Source: JBCAXA01 sp039183535 (GTDB lineage Bacteria; Pseudomonadota; Gammaproteobacteria; Steroidobacterales; Woeseiaceae). Taken from it: a stretch of 64,000 nt of DNA. How positions within the stretch are numbered: the stretch's first letter is position 1; each line of letters starts with the position of its first letter. Under the pieces are notes generated by a model, which had not been told where the DNA came from, ran no database searches, and saw only the letters and a list, made by a program, of their open reading frames with translations. The stretch is taken from positions 17,219-81,218 of the forward strand of contig JBCDBO010000008.1 in the NCBI GenBank assembly GCA_039183535.1, in the 5' to 3' direction. A program made the translations under genes and the position numbers. Of this stretch, positions 24,148 to 33,685 are shown in pieces.

Positions 24148-26484
24148 CTAACCGACCCGTCGGGAAGCGGCACGTCGGCGTCGGAACGGTCCGAGCGCGA
24201 GCGCCAACAATGCGATTAGCGACAAGCCGCCGGTGGCACCGCCGCCACCGCCGGAGTCGTTATTATTCGGTGGCGGATTGGTCGTCGTGGCGGCCGAAAT
24301 CGTAATCGCCAGTGCTGTCGAGTTGTTCGCGCTGTCCGGGTCCGGGCTGCTCGCTGTGGCAGTTGCGTCAATGTCCCCACCGGTGGTGCTGACGGCCGAC
24401 GTGCTTATGCCGACGCGACTATTGGCGCTCGATGCAATCGTGCCAAAGGTGCAACTAACGCTGTTGCCGTTCGTCGTGCAGTCGCTATTGTCGGTGCTGG
24501 AGATCGACAAACCGGCCGGTAACGTTACCGTTAGCGAGACGCCGTCCGCCGACGCCGGGCCGGCATTCGAGACCTCGGCGAAGTAGGTCGCTGTATCGCC
24601 CGTTTCCAATGCGTTTGGACCAGTGACGGTGACCGCTAGGTCGGCATCGACAAAGACCGGGTCGATAACCTCGACCGGACTTTGCACGGAGTTGTTATTG
24701 GTGTTTGGATCGAAGGCGTCGGAGCTGGCTGTCGCTGTAAGCGTCCCGCTGCCGAGCGTGGCACCGCGAACGACGATGTCGAAATTGAACGTGCTTTGAC
24801 CGTTCAGTGTTGCTTGCCGGCAGGTTACGTTGCCACCATTCTCGCTGCACGGCGCTGGCACCGATTCAACGGTAAGTTCGGTCGGTATCGTCACGACGAT
24901 CTCAGCGTTACTGGCTGGGTCGTTCGACAGGTTACGTAGCGTTGCGGTGACGGTCGCGTCGCTGCCCAAGCCAACTTGGGCGGGCGCAGCCAGCTCAGCG
25001 GCTGTGTCCACGACAGCTGTTATCGCGACGTTGACCGATGCGGTGTCGTTGCTGGCGTTTGCGTCGTCGGTCGTGACTGTCGTCGCCTCGATAACCGCGT
25101 TGCCGACAACCGCTGCTGTGAAGTCGAATGTAAACGACTCGCTGGCACCGGCCGCCAGTGACGGCAACGTGCAACTGGCGCCTGTCGGCAATGCCGGCGA
25201 GCAGCCGTTTGGCAGCGATGTCGTATCGAGCACCGCTTCTGCGGATGAGTCGACAGTAAGCGTCACTGAGCCGGCCGCGCTCGAGCCATTGTTGGTGACA
25301 TCGACACGGCCCTGAAACGCGTTGCCGTTTTGTGCTTGCGATGGAAAACCGCGTAGTAACGGTAATACGTCGATCGGCTGGATCGACGTTAAGCACGAGA
25401 CTGTCGATATCTCCTGTTGAATCAGGTTGAGGCTACAAGCAGAGAACGTGCTGGAGCCATTGATAGACGGCGACATTAAGAACCCGCCCGGTGTGGATTC
25501 GCAGGCCGAGCCGGCTTCGTTGTCGTGCGGCGCACCGAAGTTGTGCCCGAACTCGTGCGCACCTATCAAAGAGTCAACGGTTAGATTACGAACACCCTCG
25601 CTCAATGCTACGCCAAAGCGAAAACTACACAGCGCGGCGCGAAAAGCGATGCCGGCTGTCGAGCCGTTCAGATTACGCCCTGTGTACAAGTGCACAAGAC
25701 CGAGTGGCCTGAGATCGTTTTGCTGAAACTTGAAATCGGCCAATTCGTCGAGTAGGTCGCCGGCTTCGTTGGTCGTGAACGGCTCGGTCGCAGCGTCAGT
25801 GATACGGGTCTCAACAACGTTTAACGTGACGCCAACTTGGTCTTGGAAAAAGCCGTCAATAATGTTGAGTCGGTCGAGCAGTGCGCCGGATGGGTCAGAG
25901 CGCCCATCGGCAAAGAACGAATCGCCAATGACCGCGATATCGATCGACTGCGTTGCGACTTCTTCCGCAACGAACTCAAGTTCGCTAGCAATCGCTTTTG
26001 CGGTGACGTTGAGGTCACGCGCTTTGCCAAACAGCATCGCGCTGTGGCCACAGGTCATCGTGTTTGCCGGTACGACGATGTCCTTCAGCGCATAGAACGC
26101 AATCGCATTGGTATCTGCGGCTAAGCCCAAATCGGCCGCCGGTTCCAAGGCGTAAAAGTCTTGACCATCATAGAGCAGTCCGCGCAGCTGTCCGCCGCGT
26201 TCGCTAACTCTGAGCCAGCTTTCTTCGTTGCCAGCAACACGACCTTTGTAAAGACGGGTTGCGCGCCCGTCGAGCTGTTCGCTGAGCTGTGTGTTCGGCT
26301 CGAGATCTAGTGACCAGACACGACCCGCTGCCGCGAATGTCATCCCTTGCCGACTGGGCTTTGCGGCGTCCCCTATCGATGGGGCATCGATCAAGTCGTA
26401 TTTTGATAGCGTCACGTTCGCCTTTGCCGGCGAAGCGATCAGTACGAGCCCAACAAAAATAACGAAACTAAAGGAGCGGACCAT
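24148..26484 (-). CDS. Secreted zinc metalloprotease with DUF11-like repeats and GlyGly-CTERM anchor
   Basis: A 778-aa protein. Signal peptide 1-22; prodomain-like region to about 175; metzincin catalytic domain with HEFGHNFGAPH (310-320) and a Met-turn LMSPS (336-340), resembling reprolysin-type peptidases. From about 370 to 740 there are three Ig-like/DUF11-type repeats (for example VSNAGPASADGVSLTVTLPAG and TATLRNLSNDPASNAEIVVTIP). The C-terminus is a Gly-rich run, a hydrophobic helix (LSLIALLALALGPF) and Arg-rich end: a GlyGly-CTERM sorting signal, processed by rhombosortase after type II secretion in organisms that have it. No rhombosortase gene is in this window. The divergent gap 26485-26682 should hold its promoter. 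Confidence 0.9.
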   Translation of the reverse strand: MVRSFSFVIFVGLVLIASPAKANVTLSKYDLIDAPSIGDAAKPSRQGMTFAAAGRVWSLDLEPNTQLSEQLDGRATRLYKGRVAGNEESWLRVSERGGQLRGLLYDGQDFYALEPAADLGLAADTNAIAFYALKDIVVPANTMTCGHSAMLFGKARDLNVTAKAIASELEFVAEEVATQSIDIAVIGDSFFADGRSDPSGALLDRLNIIDGFFQDQVGVTLNVVETRITDAATEPFTTNEAGDLLDELADFKFQQNDLRPLGLVHLYTGRNLNGSTAGIAFRAALCSFRFGVALSEGVRNLTVDSLIGAHEFGHNFGAPHDNEAGSACESTPGGFLMSPSINGSSTFSACSLNLIQQEISTVSCLTSIQPIDVLPLLRGFPSQAQNGNAFQGRVDVTNNGSSAAGSVTLTVDSSAEAVLDTTSLPNGCSPALPTGASCTLPSLAAGASESFTFDFTAAVVGNAVIEATTVTTDDANASNDTASVNVAITAVVDTAAELAAPAQVGLGSDATVTATLRNLSNDPASNAEIVVTIPTELTVESVPAPCSENGGNVTCRQATLNGQSTFNFDIVVRGATLGSGTLTATASSDAFDPNTNNNSVQSPVEVIDPVFVDADLAVTVTGPNALETGDTATYFAEVSNAGPASADGVSLTVTLPAGLSISSTDNSDCTTNGNSVSCTFGTIASSANSRVGISTSAVSTTGGDIDATATASSPDPDSANNSTALAITISAATTTNPPPNNNDSGGGGGATGGLSLIALLALALGPFRRRRAASRRVG

Positions 26485-26682
26485 GCACGCGTCTCCTTAT
26501 TAACAAGCAATAGCAGCGGCGGTGGCGCACAGCACGGCGTGACTATGGCCTATTTGCCAATAATGCTGGCGGATTTGGCAGTGGTGATTCGGACTTGGTT
26601 CACAGTTTGATTCACGACCGGTCGCGGTGTTCCCGACAACCTTCCATAATGTGGACTGTATTGTCTAGTGTGTTGATTTATC

Positions 26683-27228
26683 GTGCGTTCTGTCATCGTC
26701 GGTTTGTTGGTGGGGCTGCTTGGCGGCACCGCCGCAGCCATTTTGGTGAGACCTGTTAATCACGATTACGTCGCGTCGCAATCGCGCGTTACCGTCGATG
26801 GCCGTGTCGAGACCTTCGAAATTTTGCTCCCCCAAGACCAATTGCTAAATGTCGGCGCCGGCGTTGCCCCCGATGCGGTGCTGCCCGCTGGTCGGTCCAT
26901 CGGTGGTGCGCGGCTCAGCAATCTGCGCGCCGAGGTTTACCAATTGCGTGACATCAACGAAGAGGTCGTCGGTGTCGTCAGTCGACTCAGTGACAGTCTT
27001 GGCACGGTCGATGATTGGGTTTTGTACATGCCGGCCCGCGGTGCGTTGTTTCTTTCCGGCACCGGCAGTGAGTTGAGCGACGCCGGCAACGGTACCGGGG
27101 TTGGCCGTGTTGTCGGCGGCTCTGGAACATTTGCGGCGCAGCGTGGGCGGTTCGAGCTGACTAGCGTCGCTGCTGCTGACACCGTGCGGATACGTCTACG
27201 CACGATGACACAAACGGAGCGGCCATGA
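26683..27228 (+). CDS. Membrane-anchored protein of unknown function (first of a pair)
   Basis: A 181-aa protein starting with GTG. One N-terminal hydrophobic helix (VIVGLLVGLLGGTAAAILV) is followed by a beta-rich extracytoplasmic domain (FEILLPQDQLLNVG to VRIRLRTM). The C-terminal half resembles a small lipocalin-like or allene-oxide-cyclase-like barrel (GTVDDWVLYMPARGALFLSGTG, then GVGRVVGGSGTFAAQRGRFEL), but this is only an impression of pattern. It overlaps the next gene by 4 bp (ATGA), so the two are translated together. Confidence 0.65.
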   Translation: MRSVIVGLLVGLLGGTAAAILVRPVNHDYVASQSRVTVDGRVETFEILLPQDQLLNVGAGVAPDAVLPAGRSIGGARLSNLRAEVYQLRDINEEVVGVVSRLSDSLGTVDDWVLYMPARGALFLSGTGSELSDAGNGTGVGRVVGGSGTFAAQRGRFELTSVAAADTVRIRLRTMTQTERP

Positions 27229-27974
27229 AGACGCTCATCGGATTTTTGATCGGCACGTTGCTTGGCCTAGCGCTGGTCGCGGCGGCGGTCTGGTACAACC
27301 CGCTAGACCGCGGCGCGATCGACGTACCGATTGATAACAATGAACGTACGCTGCATTTGCAGTACGACTCGCCACTGCATGGTTCGATCTTCTATACCAA
27401 CAGCGGCGTCGAAGGCTTGCCGCGTAACCCGGTGACGCTAAAACCACTACCGTTTCGAGCACAACGATTTGCCCATGTCGGCGTGTTTACGCTTAGCAAT
27501 CGCCGCGGCGAGCCGGTCGCGATCGGTATTAAGCATTTGGCATTGGCCGAATCGACCCGATTATTGCCAGCGATTGCGCCAGCCAATTCGGTTTGGCAGG
27601 TCGTTGTACCCGGTGCCGGCAGTTTTTTTGTCGACTCGGTAGAGAATTACTGGCCGTTTTTGCACGACGTGTTGTTGCCGGCCGTTGCGGCCGACGATGG
27701 GCGCTGGCGCGGTCGGTTCGAGGGCGACACGACGATCGGACCGAAAGGTACCCTTGAGGCGGTCATGACGGGTGCTACGGGTTTGTTTCGAGATCGCAAC
27801 GGTCTGGCTAAAGAGCGCCTGCAACTCGATGCGTTTTCGACGCAAGCGGGCGAAGCGGCATCCAGCGCATTCGCTACGTTAACGATCGTACCGGATCCCG
27901 TTGACGTGCCGGCGATTGCTGACGACGCTACCGCTGGCGCCGTCGAAACGGTCGCTACACCAGCCACGCCGTAA
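27225..27974 (+). CDS. Membrane-anchored protein of unknown function (second of a pair)
   Basis: A 249-aa protein with one N-terminal helix (IGFLIGTLLGLALVAAAVWY) and a beta-rich domain without recognised motifs. It is coupled to the preceding gene by an ATGA overlap; both have the same single-anchor plan and probably act together at the periplasmic face of the membrane. The C-terminus (from about 225) is a low-complexity Ala/Thr/Asp tail. It overlaps the convergent nitroreductase gene by 20 bp. Confidence 0.65.
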   Translation: MKTLIGFLIGTLLGLALVAAAVWYNPLDRGAIDVPIDNNERTLHLQYDSPLHGSIFYTNSGVEGLPRNPVTLKPLPFRAQRFAHVGVFTLSNRRGEPVAIGIKHLALAESTRLLPAIAPANSVWQVVVPGAGSFFVDSVENYWPFLHDVLLPAVAADDGRWRGRFEGDTTIGPKGTLEAVMTGATGLFRDRNGLAKERLQLDAFSTQAGEAASSAFATLTIVPDPVDVPAIADDATAGAVETVATPATP

Positions 27975-28638
27975 AGTCGTCGACCTCGGCGCGTTCGGTG
28001 CGCAGTGCGTTGATTGCGGCGTCGCTATCGGCATAGCCAATGGCGAGGCCACAAAACAGCATCTGCTCCGGTGGAATATCGCAAAACGACTGCACGACCT
28101 CGTACCACGACGACCAACTCTCTTGCGCGCAGGTCGCAAGCCCACGGCTCTCGGCCAGCAGCATGATGCTTTGGATAAACATGCCAAGGTCCGACCACTG
28201 GCCGACCTCCATCGACCGGTCGATGCTGAAAAACATCGCCGCCGGTGCATCGAAGAACGCATAGTTGCGCGCGTAGTGCCGGAGTTTGCCCGGGCGATCG
28301 TCGCGCGCCACGTCAATCAGCTCGTACATCATTGCGCCGACTCGAGAGCGGCGCGCACGGTACGGTTGCTTCAAGTCTGGCGGATAGACGTTGTATTCAC
28401 CGGGCCCACCCATCGGCGCATCGGGCACCTTGGTTGCCATCACTTCTAAGAAGCGCTGCATCGGTTCGCCGTTCAGTACCGTAACGTGCCAGGGCTGTAA
28501 ATTGCCGCCGGATGGTGCATACCGCGCTACGTCGAGAATCTCGCGTAACAAGGCGTTACTCACCGGTGTGTCGGTAAAGGCGCGGATCGAGCGTCGCTGC
28601 ATGATCGCCTCGTCGACGCTAAGTGATTTACTGGGCAC
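27955..28638 (-). CDS. Nitroreductase family protein
   Basis: A 227-aa FMN-dependent oxidoreductase. Family marks are MQRRSIRAFTDTPV at the N-terminus (FMN phosphate binding), ARYAPSGGNLQPWHV, and the late GLAIGYAD with C-terminal dimer segment. GTG 28638 is chosen because GGAGG lies 5 bp upstream of it; ATG 28650 is in frame but would place the Shine-Dalgarno inside the gene. The frame to 29097 is a shadow of the SDR gene and is not coding. It overlaps the SDR stop by 11 bp, so the two redox genes form an operon. Substrate unknown. Confidence 0.88.
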   Translation of the reverse strand: MPSKSLSVDEAIMQRRSIRAFTDTPVSNALLREILDVARYAPSGGNLQPWHVTVLNGEPMQRFLEVMATKVPDAPMGGPGEYNVYPPDLKQPYRARRSRVGAMMYELIDVARDDRPGKLRHYARNYAFFDAPAAMFFSIDRSMEVGQWSDLGMFIQSIMLLAESRGLATCAQESWSSWYEVVQSFCDIPPEQMLFCGLAIGYADSDAAINALRTERAEVDDFTAWLV

Positions 28639-29386
28639 TGACGCCTCCATCGATTCGAATTTCTGTCCCAGTGACGAACGCCGATTCGTCCGAGGCGAGG
28701 TAAACGACAGCCCAGGCGACATCGTCCGGATGGCCAACCCGGCCGAGGGGAATCTGCCGGGCCAGTTTTTCCAGTACCGCCTCGCGCGGCATCGCCGCCG
28801 CAAGATCGTCGAGTATCGGCGTATCGATAAACGCCGGCAGCACGCTGTTGCAGCGAACGCCATTGGCGTTCTTGGCGCAGTGCAGTGCAATCGATTTACT
28901 GAGGTGATTGACGGCCGCTTTTGCCGAGTTATATGCAGCGGCGTTGTGTCCTGCGATGACGCCAGCGATCGATGACACATTGATAATGCTGGCGGAGCCG
29001 GACTTCTCGAGCAGTGGCAGGGCTGCGCGACACCCGACGAAGACACTGTCCACATCGATCGCATGGACGTGGCGCCAGCGCTCCGGTGTCTCATCAACGA
29101 TATTGCCCATGACGGCGATACCGGCGTTGTTCACTAAAATGTCGAGCTTGCCGTAGTGCTCGCCGATCGTCGTAAGCACCCGTGACCAGTCGTCTTCGCT
29201 CGTGACATCGTGGGCCAGGCCGATGGTTGGTTCGCCGATAGTGGCGACTGTTGTATTGAGCGCGCTTGCATTGATATCGGTCGCGATGACGCTCGCGCCT
29301 TCTGCCGCCAGCCGATGGGCGATGGCGGCGCCGAGCCCTTGCGCGGCGCCGGTTACCAGCGCCACTTTGCCGTTCAATCTATTCAA
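28628..29386 (-). CDS. SDR family oxidoreductase
   Basis: A 252-aa classical short-chain dehydrogenase. Cofactor motif TGAAQGLG (12-19), D37 after the second strand (favours NAD), NNAG (86-89), catalytic Ser in NVSS (138-139), Y152 and K156 in YNSAK, and the C-terminal TGTEIRIDGG. The substrate cannot be told from sequence; 3-alpha/20-beta-hydroxysteroid-dehydrogenase-like and FabG-like members look similar. It is coupled to the downstream nitroreductase. Its 5' side faces the helicase gene across 222 bp that contain one REP element. Confidence 0.92.
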   Translation of the reverse strand: MNRLNGKVALVTGAAQGLGAAIAHRLAAEGASVIATDINASALNTTVATIGEPTIGLAHDVTSEDDWSRVLTTIGEHYGKLDILVNNAGIAVMGNIVDETPERWRHVHAIDVDSVFVGCRAALPLLEKSGSASIINVSSIAGVIAGHNAAAYNSAKAAVNHLSKSIALHCAKNANGVRCNSVLPAFIDTPILDDLAAAMPREAVLEKLARQIPLGRVGHPDDVAWAVVYLASDESAFVTGTEIRIDGGVSAQ

Positions 29387-29503
29387 GTCGGATTCTGTCC
29401 TTGTAGTCGGGTTGCGTTTCGAAGCGGAGCACAGCGTACCAGTCTCTGTCCGTTGGCGGGTTGTTGCGGCCCGTTGAACGAGGTTGGTGAACGGCGTTGG
29501 CTT

Positions 29504-29529
29504 GATCGCGGCGGGACGCCGCTCCTACA
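29504..29529. repeat. REP element (GTAG type)
   Basis: GATCGCGGCGGGACGCCGC followed by TCCTACA. Read on the minus strand it is TGTAGGAGCGGCGTCCCGCC..., a GTAG-headed short hairpin of the REP class known from Pseudomonas and Xanthomonas relatives. It lies in the 222-bp gap between the SDR and the helicase. Near-identical copies occur at 42470, 48993, 49102, 49181, 50740 and 50796. The matching RAYT transposase is not in the window. Confidence 0.85.
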
Positions 29530-29608
29530 GAAGTGGGGGCGTTGTGGATTTCTCTCGACACCTGGGAATTTGTCCATTACTGTATGTTTGACCAGTTATG
29601 AGGTCGCC

Positions 29609-31702
29609 ATGCAAGCCATCACGCCCAGCCCCGAGGACCCCCACGCCACGCTCAACGATGAACAACGCCAGGCCACGACCCACGGGCGGCGGCTTAACGG
29701 TGGCGGGGTCGATGCATCGGCCTTACTCGTCATCGCCGGTGCGGGTACCGGCAAAACCACGACTTTGGCGCACCGGGTCGCCCACCTGGTCGTTAGCGGA
29801 GTGCCGCCAGAACGAATTTTATTGCTGACCTTCACCCGCCGCGCGGCCGAGGAAATGACCCGTCGCGCCACCGATATTGTTGCGACGACGCTGCGCGCGA
29901 GCGAGCGCAATACGCGGGTGCGGTTCCCTTGGGCCGGCACGTTCCATAGCGTTGCGAATCGTTTACTGCGCCGGTACGCCGGCAACTTGGGGCTCGACCC
30001 GGGATTTTCGGTGCTCGATCGGGGCGATGCGGCCGACCTTTTAGACCTACTGCGTCAAGAGCATGGTGTCGGCGAGCGCGGTCGTCGATTCCCGCGCAAA
30101 GACGTTTGTCTCGCGATTTACTCGGCCCGCATCAACACACAGCAACCCCTCGACGACGTGTTGCGGGCCAGTTTTCCGTGGTGCGTCGAGCACGCGGCGC
30201 CGCTCAAGGATTTATTCCGCCGCTACGTCGAGCGGAAGTTGGAACTGGCCGTTCTCGATTACGACGACTTGCTGCTGTACTGGTACCACCTTAGCCGCGA
30301 ACCGGAGTTGGCCGCCGACCTTGGCGCGAGTTTCGACCACGTCTTGGTCGATGAGTACCAAGATACCAATACCTTACAAGCCGATATATTGCTGGCGATG
30401 AAGCCAGAAGGCCGTGGCGTTACCGTCGTCGGCGACGACGCCCAATCGATTTACGCATTTCGGGGTGCTGCCGTTGAGAATATTCTGCGGTTCCCGGATT
30501 TGTTCGTGCCGTCGGCGCGTATTGTCTCGCTGCGGCAAAACTACCGCTCCACCCAGCCGGTTCTCGACTGCGCCAACACCGTTATTAACGAGTCGACGCA
30601 GCAATACCAAAAAGACTTGTTTTCGTTGCGACGCGGCATCGAGAAACCCCGTTACGTTAGGGTCGAAGACACCGATGCCGAGGTCGAGTACGTCATCGCC
30701 GATATCCTTGAGCAGCGCGAACAGAGCGTGCCACTTCGCCGTCAGGCCGTGCTGTTTCGAAACGCGCACCACAGCGATCGGCTCGAAGTCGAACTTACAC
30801 GCCGCAATATTCCGTACGTGAAGTACGGCGGCCTGAAGTTTTTGGAAGCGGCGCACATCAAAGATTTGCTGGCTATTTTGAAGTGGGCCGATAACCCGAA
30901 AAACGAAATCGCGGCGCTGCGAACACTGAAACTGCTCCCCGGGATGGGCCCGGCCAACGCGCGCCGTTGTCTGATTCATTTTGCCGCCGAGGAGTCGCGG
31001 CTCACGCGCCTAGGTGCCTTTCGCGCGCCGAAGGCCGCCGCCGAGCGGTGGCCGGAGTTCGCATCGCTGATGGCGACATTGAGCGCGTCGCCCGCCGACG
31101 GCGGCCAGTGGTACGACGGGGTACGGGCCGCGAGGTTGTGGTACCAGCCGTTACTCGAGGAGCGGTACGAGGCGGCGCCGCAACGCGCGGCCGATCTTGA
31201 GCACCTCGAACAGATCGCAACCCGCTTTCCGACACGTGAACGATTTCTTACCGAATTGACGCTTGACCCGCCGGCCGGGACTGGCGACCTGGCCGCTGAT
31301 CCGCATCTCGATGAGGACTACCTGATACTGTCGACCGTCCATTCGGCGAAAGGCCAGGAGTGGGACAACGTCTTCGTCTTGAATGTGACCGACGGCAATT
31401 TCCCGTCCGAGTTCGCGGCCGGCCAAGCCGATGAGCTCGAAGAGGAACGGCGGTTGCTCTACGTCGCAATTACCCGCGCACGCAATCGGCTGCATCTTAT
31501 GGCGCCGCTCAAGTTTCCGGTGACGCAGCAACCGCGGTATGGGGATCGGCATGTTTACGGTGCCAAATCGCGTTTTATGACAGCGCCGGTTGCCGCGACT
31601 CTCGACGAAACCTTTTTCGCGAACCCGGCTGCCGAGCTCGCGAGTGTCAATAAAACCGATGTGCGGGTCGATGTGGCCCGGTCGTTGCGCGAAATGTGGT
31701 AA
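29609..31702 (+). CDS. ATP-dependent DNA helicase, UvrD/Rep superfamily 1
   Basis: A 697-aa SF1A helicase. Q-motif LNDEQRQA (16-23), Walker A GAGTGKT (44-50), motif Ia LTFTRRAAEEM, motif II DEYQDTN, motif III GDDAQSIYAFRGA, motif IV LRQNYRS, motif V STVHSAKGQEWDNVF and motif VI LLYVAITRAR are all present. ATG 29609 is chosen because the conserved region starts right after it; the long open frame back to 29210 overlaps the SDR gene on the other strand and a REP. It is shorter in the C-terminus than E. coli UvrD, closer to PcrA/Rep-like paralogues seen in many proteobacteria. The exact repair role is not determinable. Confidence 0.93.
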   Translation: MQAITPSPEDPHATLNDEQRQATTHGRRLNGGGVDASALLVIAGAGTGKTTTLAHRVAHLVVSGVPPERILLLTFTRRAAEEMTRRATDIVATTLRASERNTRVRFPWAGTFHSVANRLLRRYAGNLGLDPGFSVLDRGDAADLLDLLRQEHGVGERGRRFPRKDVCLAIYSARINTQQPLDDVLRASFPWCVEHAAPLKDLFRRYVERKLELAVLDYDDLLLYWYHLSREPELAADLGASFDHVLVDEYQDTNTLQADILLAMKPEGRGVTVVGDDAQSIYAFRGAAVENILRFPDLFVPSARIVSLRQNYRSTQPVLDCANTVINESTQQYQKDLFSLRRGIEKPRYVRVEDTDAEVEYVIADILEQREQSVPLRRQAVLFRNAHHSDRLEVELTRRNIPYVKYGGLKFLEAAHIKDLLAILKWADNPKNEIAALRTLKLLPGMGPANARRCLIHFAAEESRLTRLGAFRAPKAAAERWPEFASLMATLSASPADGGQWYDGVRAARLWYQPLLEERYEAAPQRAADLEHLEQIATRFPTRERFLTELTLDPPAGTGDLAADPHLDEDYLILSTVHSAKGQEWDNVFVLNVTDGNFPSEFAAGQADELEEERRLLYVAITRARNRLHLMAPLKFPVTQQPRYGDRHVYGAKSRFMTAPVAATLDETFFANPAAELASVNKTDVRVDVARSLREMW

Positions 31703-31753
31703 CCGCGGTGCGTGCTACCATCGCCGGGCACTACCGTCTTTGGGGGACACGGC

Positions 31754-33046
31754 ATGAAACACGCATTCACAACGGCGCTGCTGGTAGCGCTCGCACAGTC
31801 TGCGGGCGCCGCCACGGTCGACGAGATTCTCGCCGACCCCGCACTCGAGCGCCAAGTCATCGATTGGCGGCGTTACTTTCACGAAAACCCTGAACTCAGC
31901 AACCGCGAGTTCAACACGGCGAAGCGTATTGCCCGTGAGCTGCGCGCGATGGGTTTACGACCGACCACCGGTATCGCGCACACTGGCGTCACGGCGGTAT
32001 TAGAAGGGGGCAAACCCGGTCCACTCGTCGCGCTACGCGCGGACATGGATGGTTTACCCGTCGTCGAGATGACCGACGTACCGTTTCGTTCGCGCGCCAA
32101 AGGCGAGTATCGCGGCAACGAAGTGGGTGTTATGCATGCCTGCGGTCATGATCTACATATGGCGATGTTGCTCGGCGCCGCAAAGACCCTAACCGCAATG
32201 CGCAATGAGCTTGAGGGCTCGGTATTGTTTATTTTTCAACCGGCCGAGGAAGGCGCGCCGGACGGTGAGGACGGTGGCGCTGCATTGATGCTTGCGGAGG
32301 GTATTTTCGATGCGCGCAAACCCGACGCCGTTTTCGGCTTGCATGTTTTCTCGACCGGTCCGGCCGGTTTTGTGGGCTACCGTGCCGGTCCGGCGATGGC
32401 AGCAGCCGATACGTTTCGTATCGTCGTTCGCGGTAAGCAAACCCACGGCAGTCGGCCTTGGCAAGGTGTCGATCCGATTGTCGTCGCTGGCCAAATCATC
32501 ACGGCAGCGCAAACGATCGTTAGCCGGCAAACCGACATCGCCAAGGCCCCAGCGGTCCTATCATTCGGGATCGTCAACGGTGGCGTTCGCAACAACATCA
32601 TTCCCGACGAGGTCGAGCTCGTCGGGACGATTCGCAACTTCGATAAGGCCAACCAGCAATCGATTCATGCACGGCTGACAAAAATGGCGACGACCATCGC
32701 CGAGGCGTCGGGTGCGAGCGCCGAGGTTACGATCAACATCGGTTATCCGGTAACGGTCAACGACCCGGAGTTGACGGCCGCGATGTTGCCGACCGTGCGC
32801 CGCGTTGCGAACAATAAGGTCGCCGAAGCGCCGCTCGTTATGGGCGCCGAGGACTTCTCGTACTTTGCCGAAGAAGTCCCCGGACTGTTTTTGTTTCTCG
32901 GTGTTACGCCACCCGACAAACCGCTGGCCACCGCACCATCAAATCACTCACCGCTGTTTTACGCGGATGAGAGTGCCTTGATGACGGGCGTCGGCTTACT
33001 CACGAACCTGACGCTCGACTTCATGGCGCAAAACCCGATTAACTGA
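31754..33046 (+). CDS. M20 family amidohydrolase, secreted
   Basis: A 430-aa zinc peptidase of the M20D group (IAA-amino-acid hydrolase/hippurate hydrolase-like). Metal-binding segments are MHACGHDLH (127-135) and FQPAEEG, with the late MGAEDFSYF. The N-terminus FTTALLVALAQSAGAA is a signal peptide, so it works in the periplasm or outside. ATG 31754 is preferred over 31712 because the signal peptide begins there and GGGGGA precedes it. It stands 51 bp after the helicase stop. Likely substrates are N-acyl or amide-linked amino acids; specificity is not visible. Confidence 0.9.
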   Translation: MKHAFTTALLVALAQSAGAATVDEILADPALERQVIDWRRYFHENPELSNREFNTAKRIARELRAMGLRPTTGIAHTGVTAVLEGGKPGPLVALRADMDGLPVVEMTDVPFRSRAKGEYRGNEVGVMHACGHDLHMAMLLGAAKTLTAMRNELEGSVLFIFQPAEEGAPDGEDGGAALMLAEGIFDARKPDAVFGLHVFSTGPAGFVGYRAGPAMAAADTFRIVVRGKQTHGSRPWQGVDPIVVAGQIITAAQTIVSRQTDIAKAPAVLSFGIVNGGVRNNIIPDEVELVGTIRNFDKANQQSIHARLTKMATTIAEASGASAEVTINIGYPVTVNDPELTAAMLPTVRRVANNKVAEAPLVMGAEDFSYFAEEVPGLFLFLGVTPPDKPLATAPSNHSPLFYADESALMTGVGLLTNLTLDFMAQNPIN

Positions 33047-33050
33047 GGCC

Positions 33051-33578
33051 TTACTCGCTCGCGTCGCGATGCAGTACGCGGACGTTGGCCTGAGTTAACA
33101 CGTCGTCAGGCAGCATCTTGACCTTTTCGACGAGGCCGGTGGCCAATATCGCGGCCCGCAGCGCTTCGCGTTCGGTTGGGTCGAGCTCGCGCCCCGCGAT
33201 TAGCGTCACCGAGTTGGACGGCTCGCCGACGGTGACGTCGTCGCCCAAGACCATAACTCGGGCTTCTACGGCAGCTTCAGTCAGTGTTTGTAGTTCCGCC
33301 AAATCGGGTATCGCAATGGCCTCACCATCGATCGTGACCGATAGACCGTTGCTGCGATCGACAACGATCTCGCGACCGTCTTCCGTAACGATGGTCCGGG
33401 TCTCATCGCCGTCAACGGTCACGTTGGATAAATCAACCGCCTCGCCGTTGATGATGACCTTAACGGGTGCGGTGTCATCGGCGATCACCTCGATGTGTTG
33501 TTCGGTGACCGACTGTGCCGTAACGACGGCCGCCGCGAGCAGAAACGCGATGCCAATAATCAGTGCTGTTCGGGACAT
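33051..33578 (-). CDS. Secreted protein of unknown function
   Basis: A 175-aa protein with a signal peptide (MSRTALIIGIAFLLAAAVVTAQ) and a mature part made of short beta repeats (EAVDLSNVTVDGDETRTIV, then GLSVTIDGEAIAIPD) followed by a helical C-terminal part. ATG 33578 has GGAGA 8 bp upstream, which decides against the longer frame to 33716. It is divergent from the LuxR-type gene, with a gap of 107 bp. No family recognised. Confidence 0.7.
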   Translation of the reverse strand: MSRTALIIGIAFLLAAAVVTAQSVTEQHIEVIADDTAPVKVIINGEAVDLSNVTVDGDETRTIVTEDGREIVVDRSNGLSVTIDGEAIAIPDLAELQTLTEAAVEARVMVLGDDVTVGEPSNSVTLIAGRELDPTEREALRAAILATGLVEKVKMLPDDVLTQANVRVLHRDASE

Positions 33579-33685
33579 GGTTGTTCTCCGGTAGTGCTTA
33601 GACCCCCATTGGATGCCGCAGTCAACGAAACGGTCGCAAGGCCCCGCCGCTGGCGTATCGACGGGCGCTCGGGCACCATCGCGCC

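Noticed and set aside
28651..29097. N-terminal extension of the nitroreductase to 380 aa
   Set aside because: This part is the SDR gene read in a different frame; the nitroreductase family begins near MQRRSIRAF and a good Shine-Dalgarno precedes GTG 28638.
29210..29608. N-terminal extension of the helicase by 133 codons
   Set aside because: It runs antisense through the SDR gene and a REP element and has no helicase-like content; the conserved Q-motif starts right after ATG 29609.
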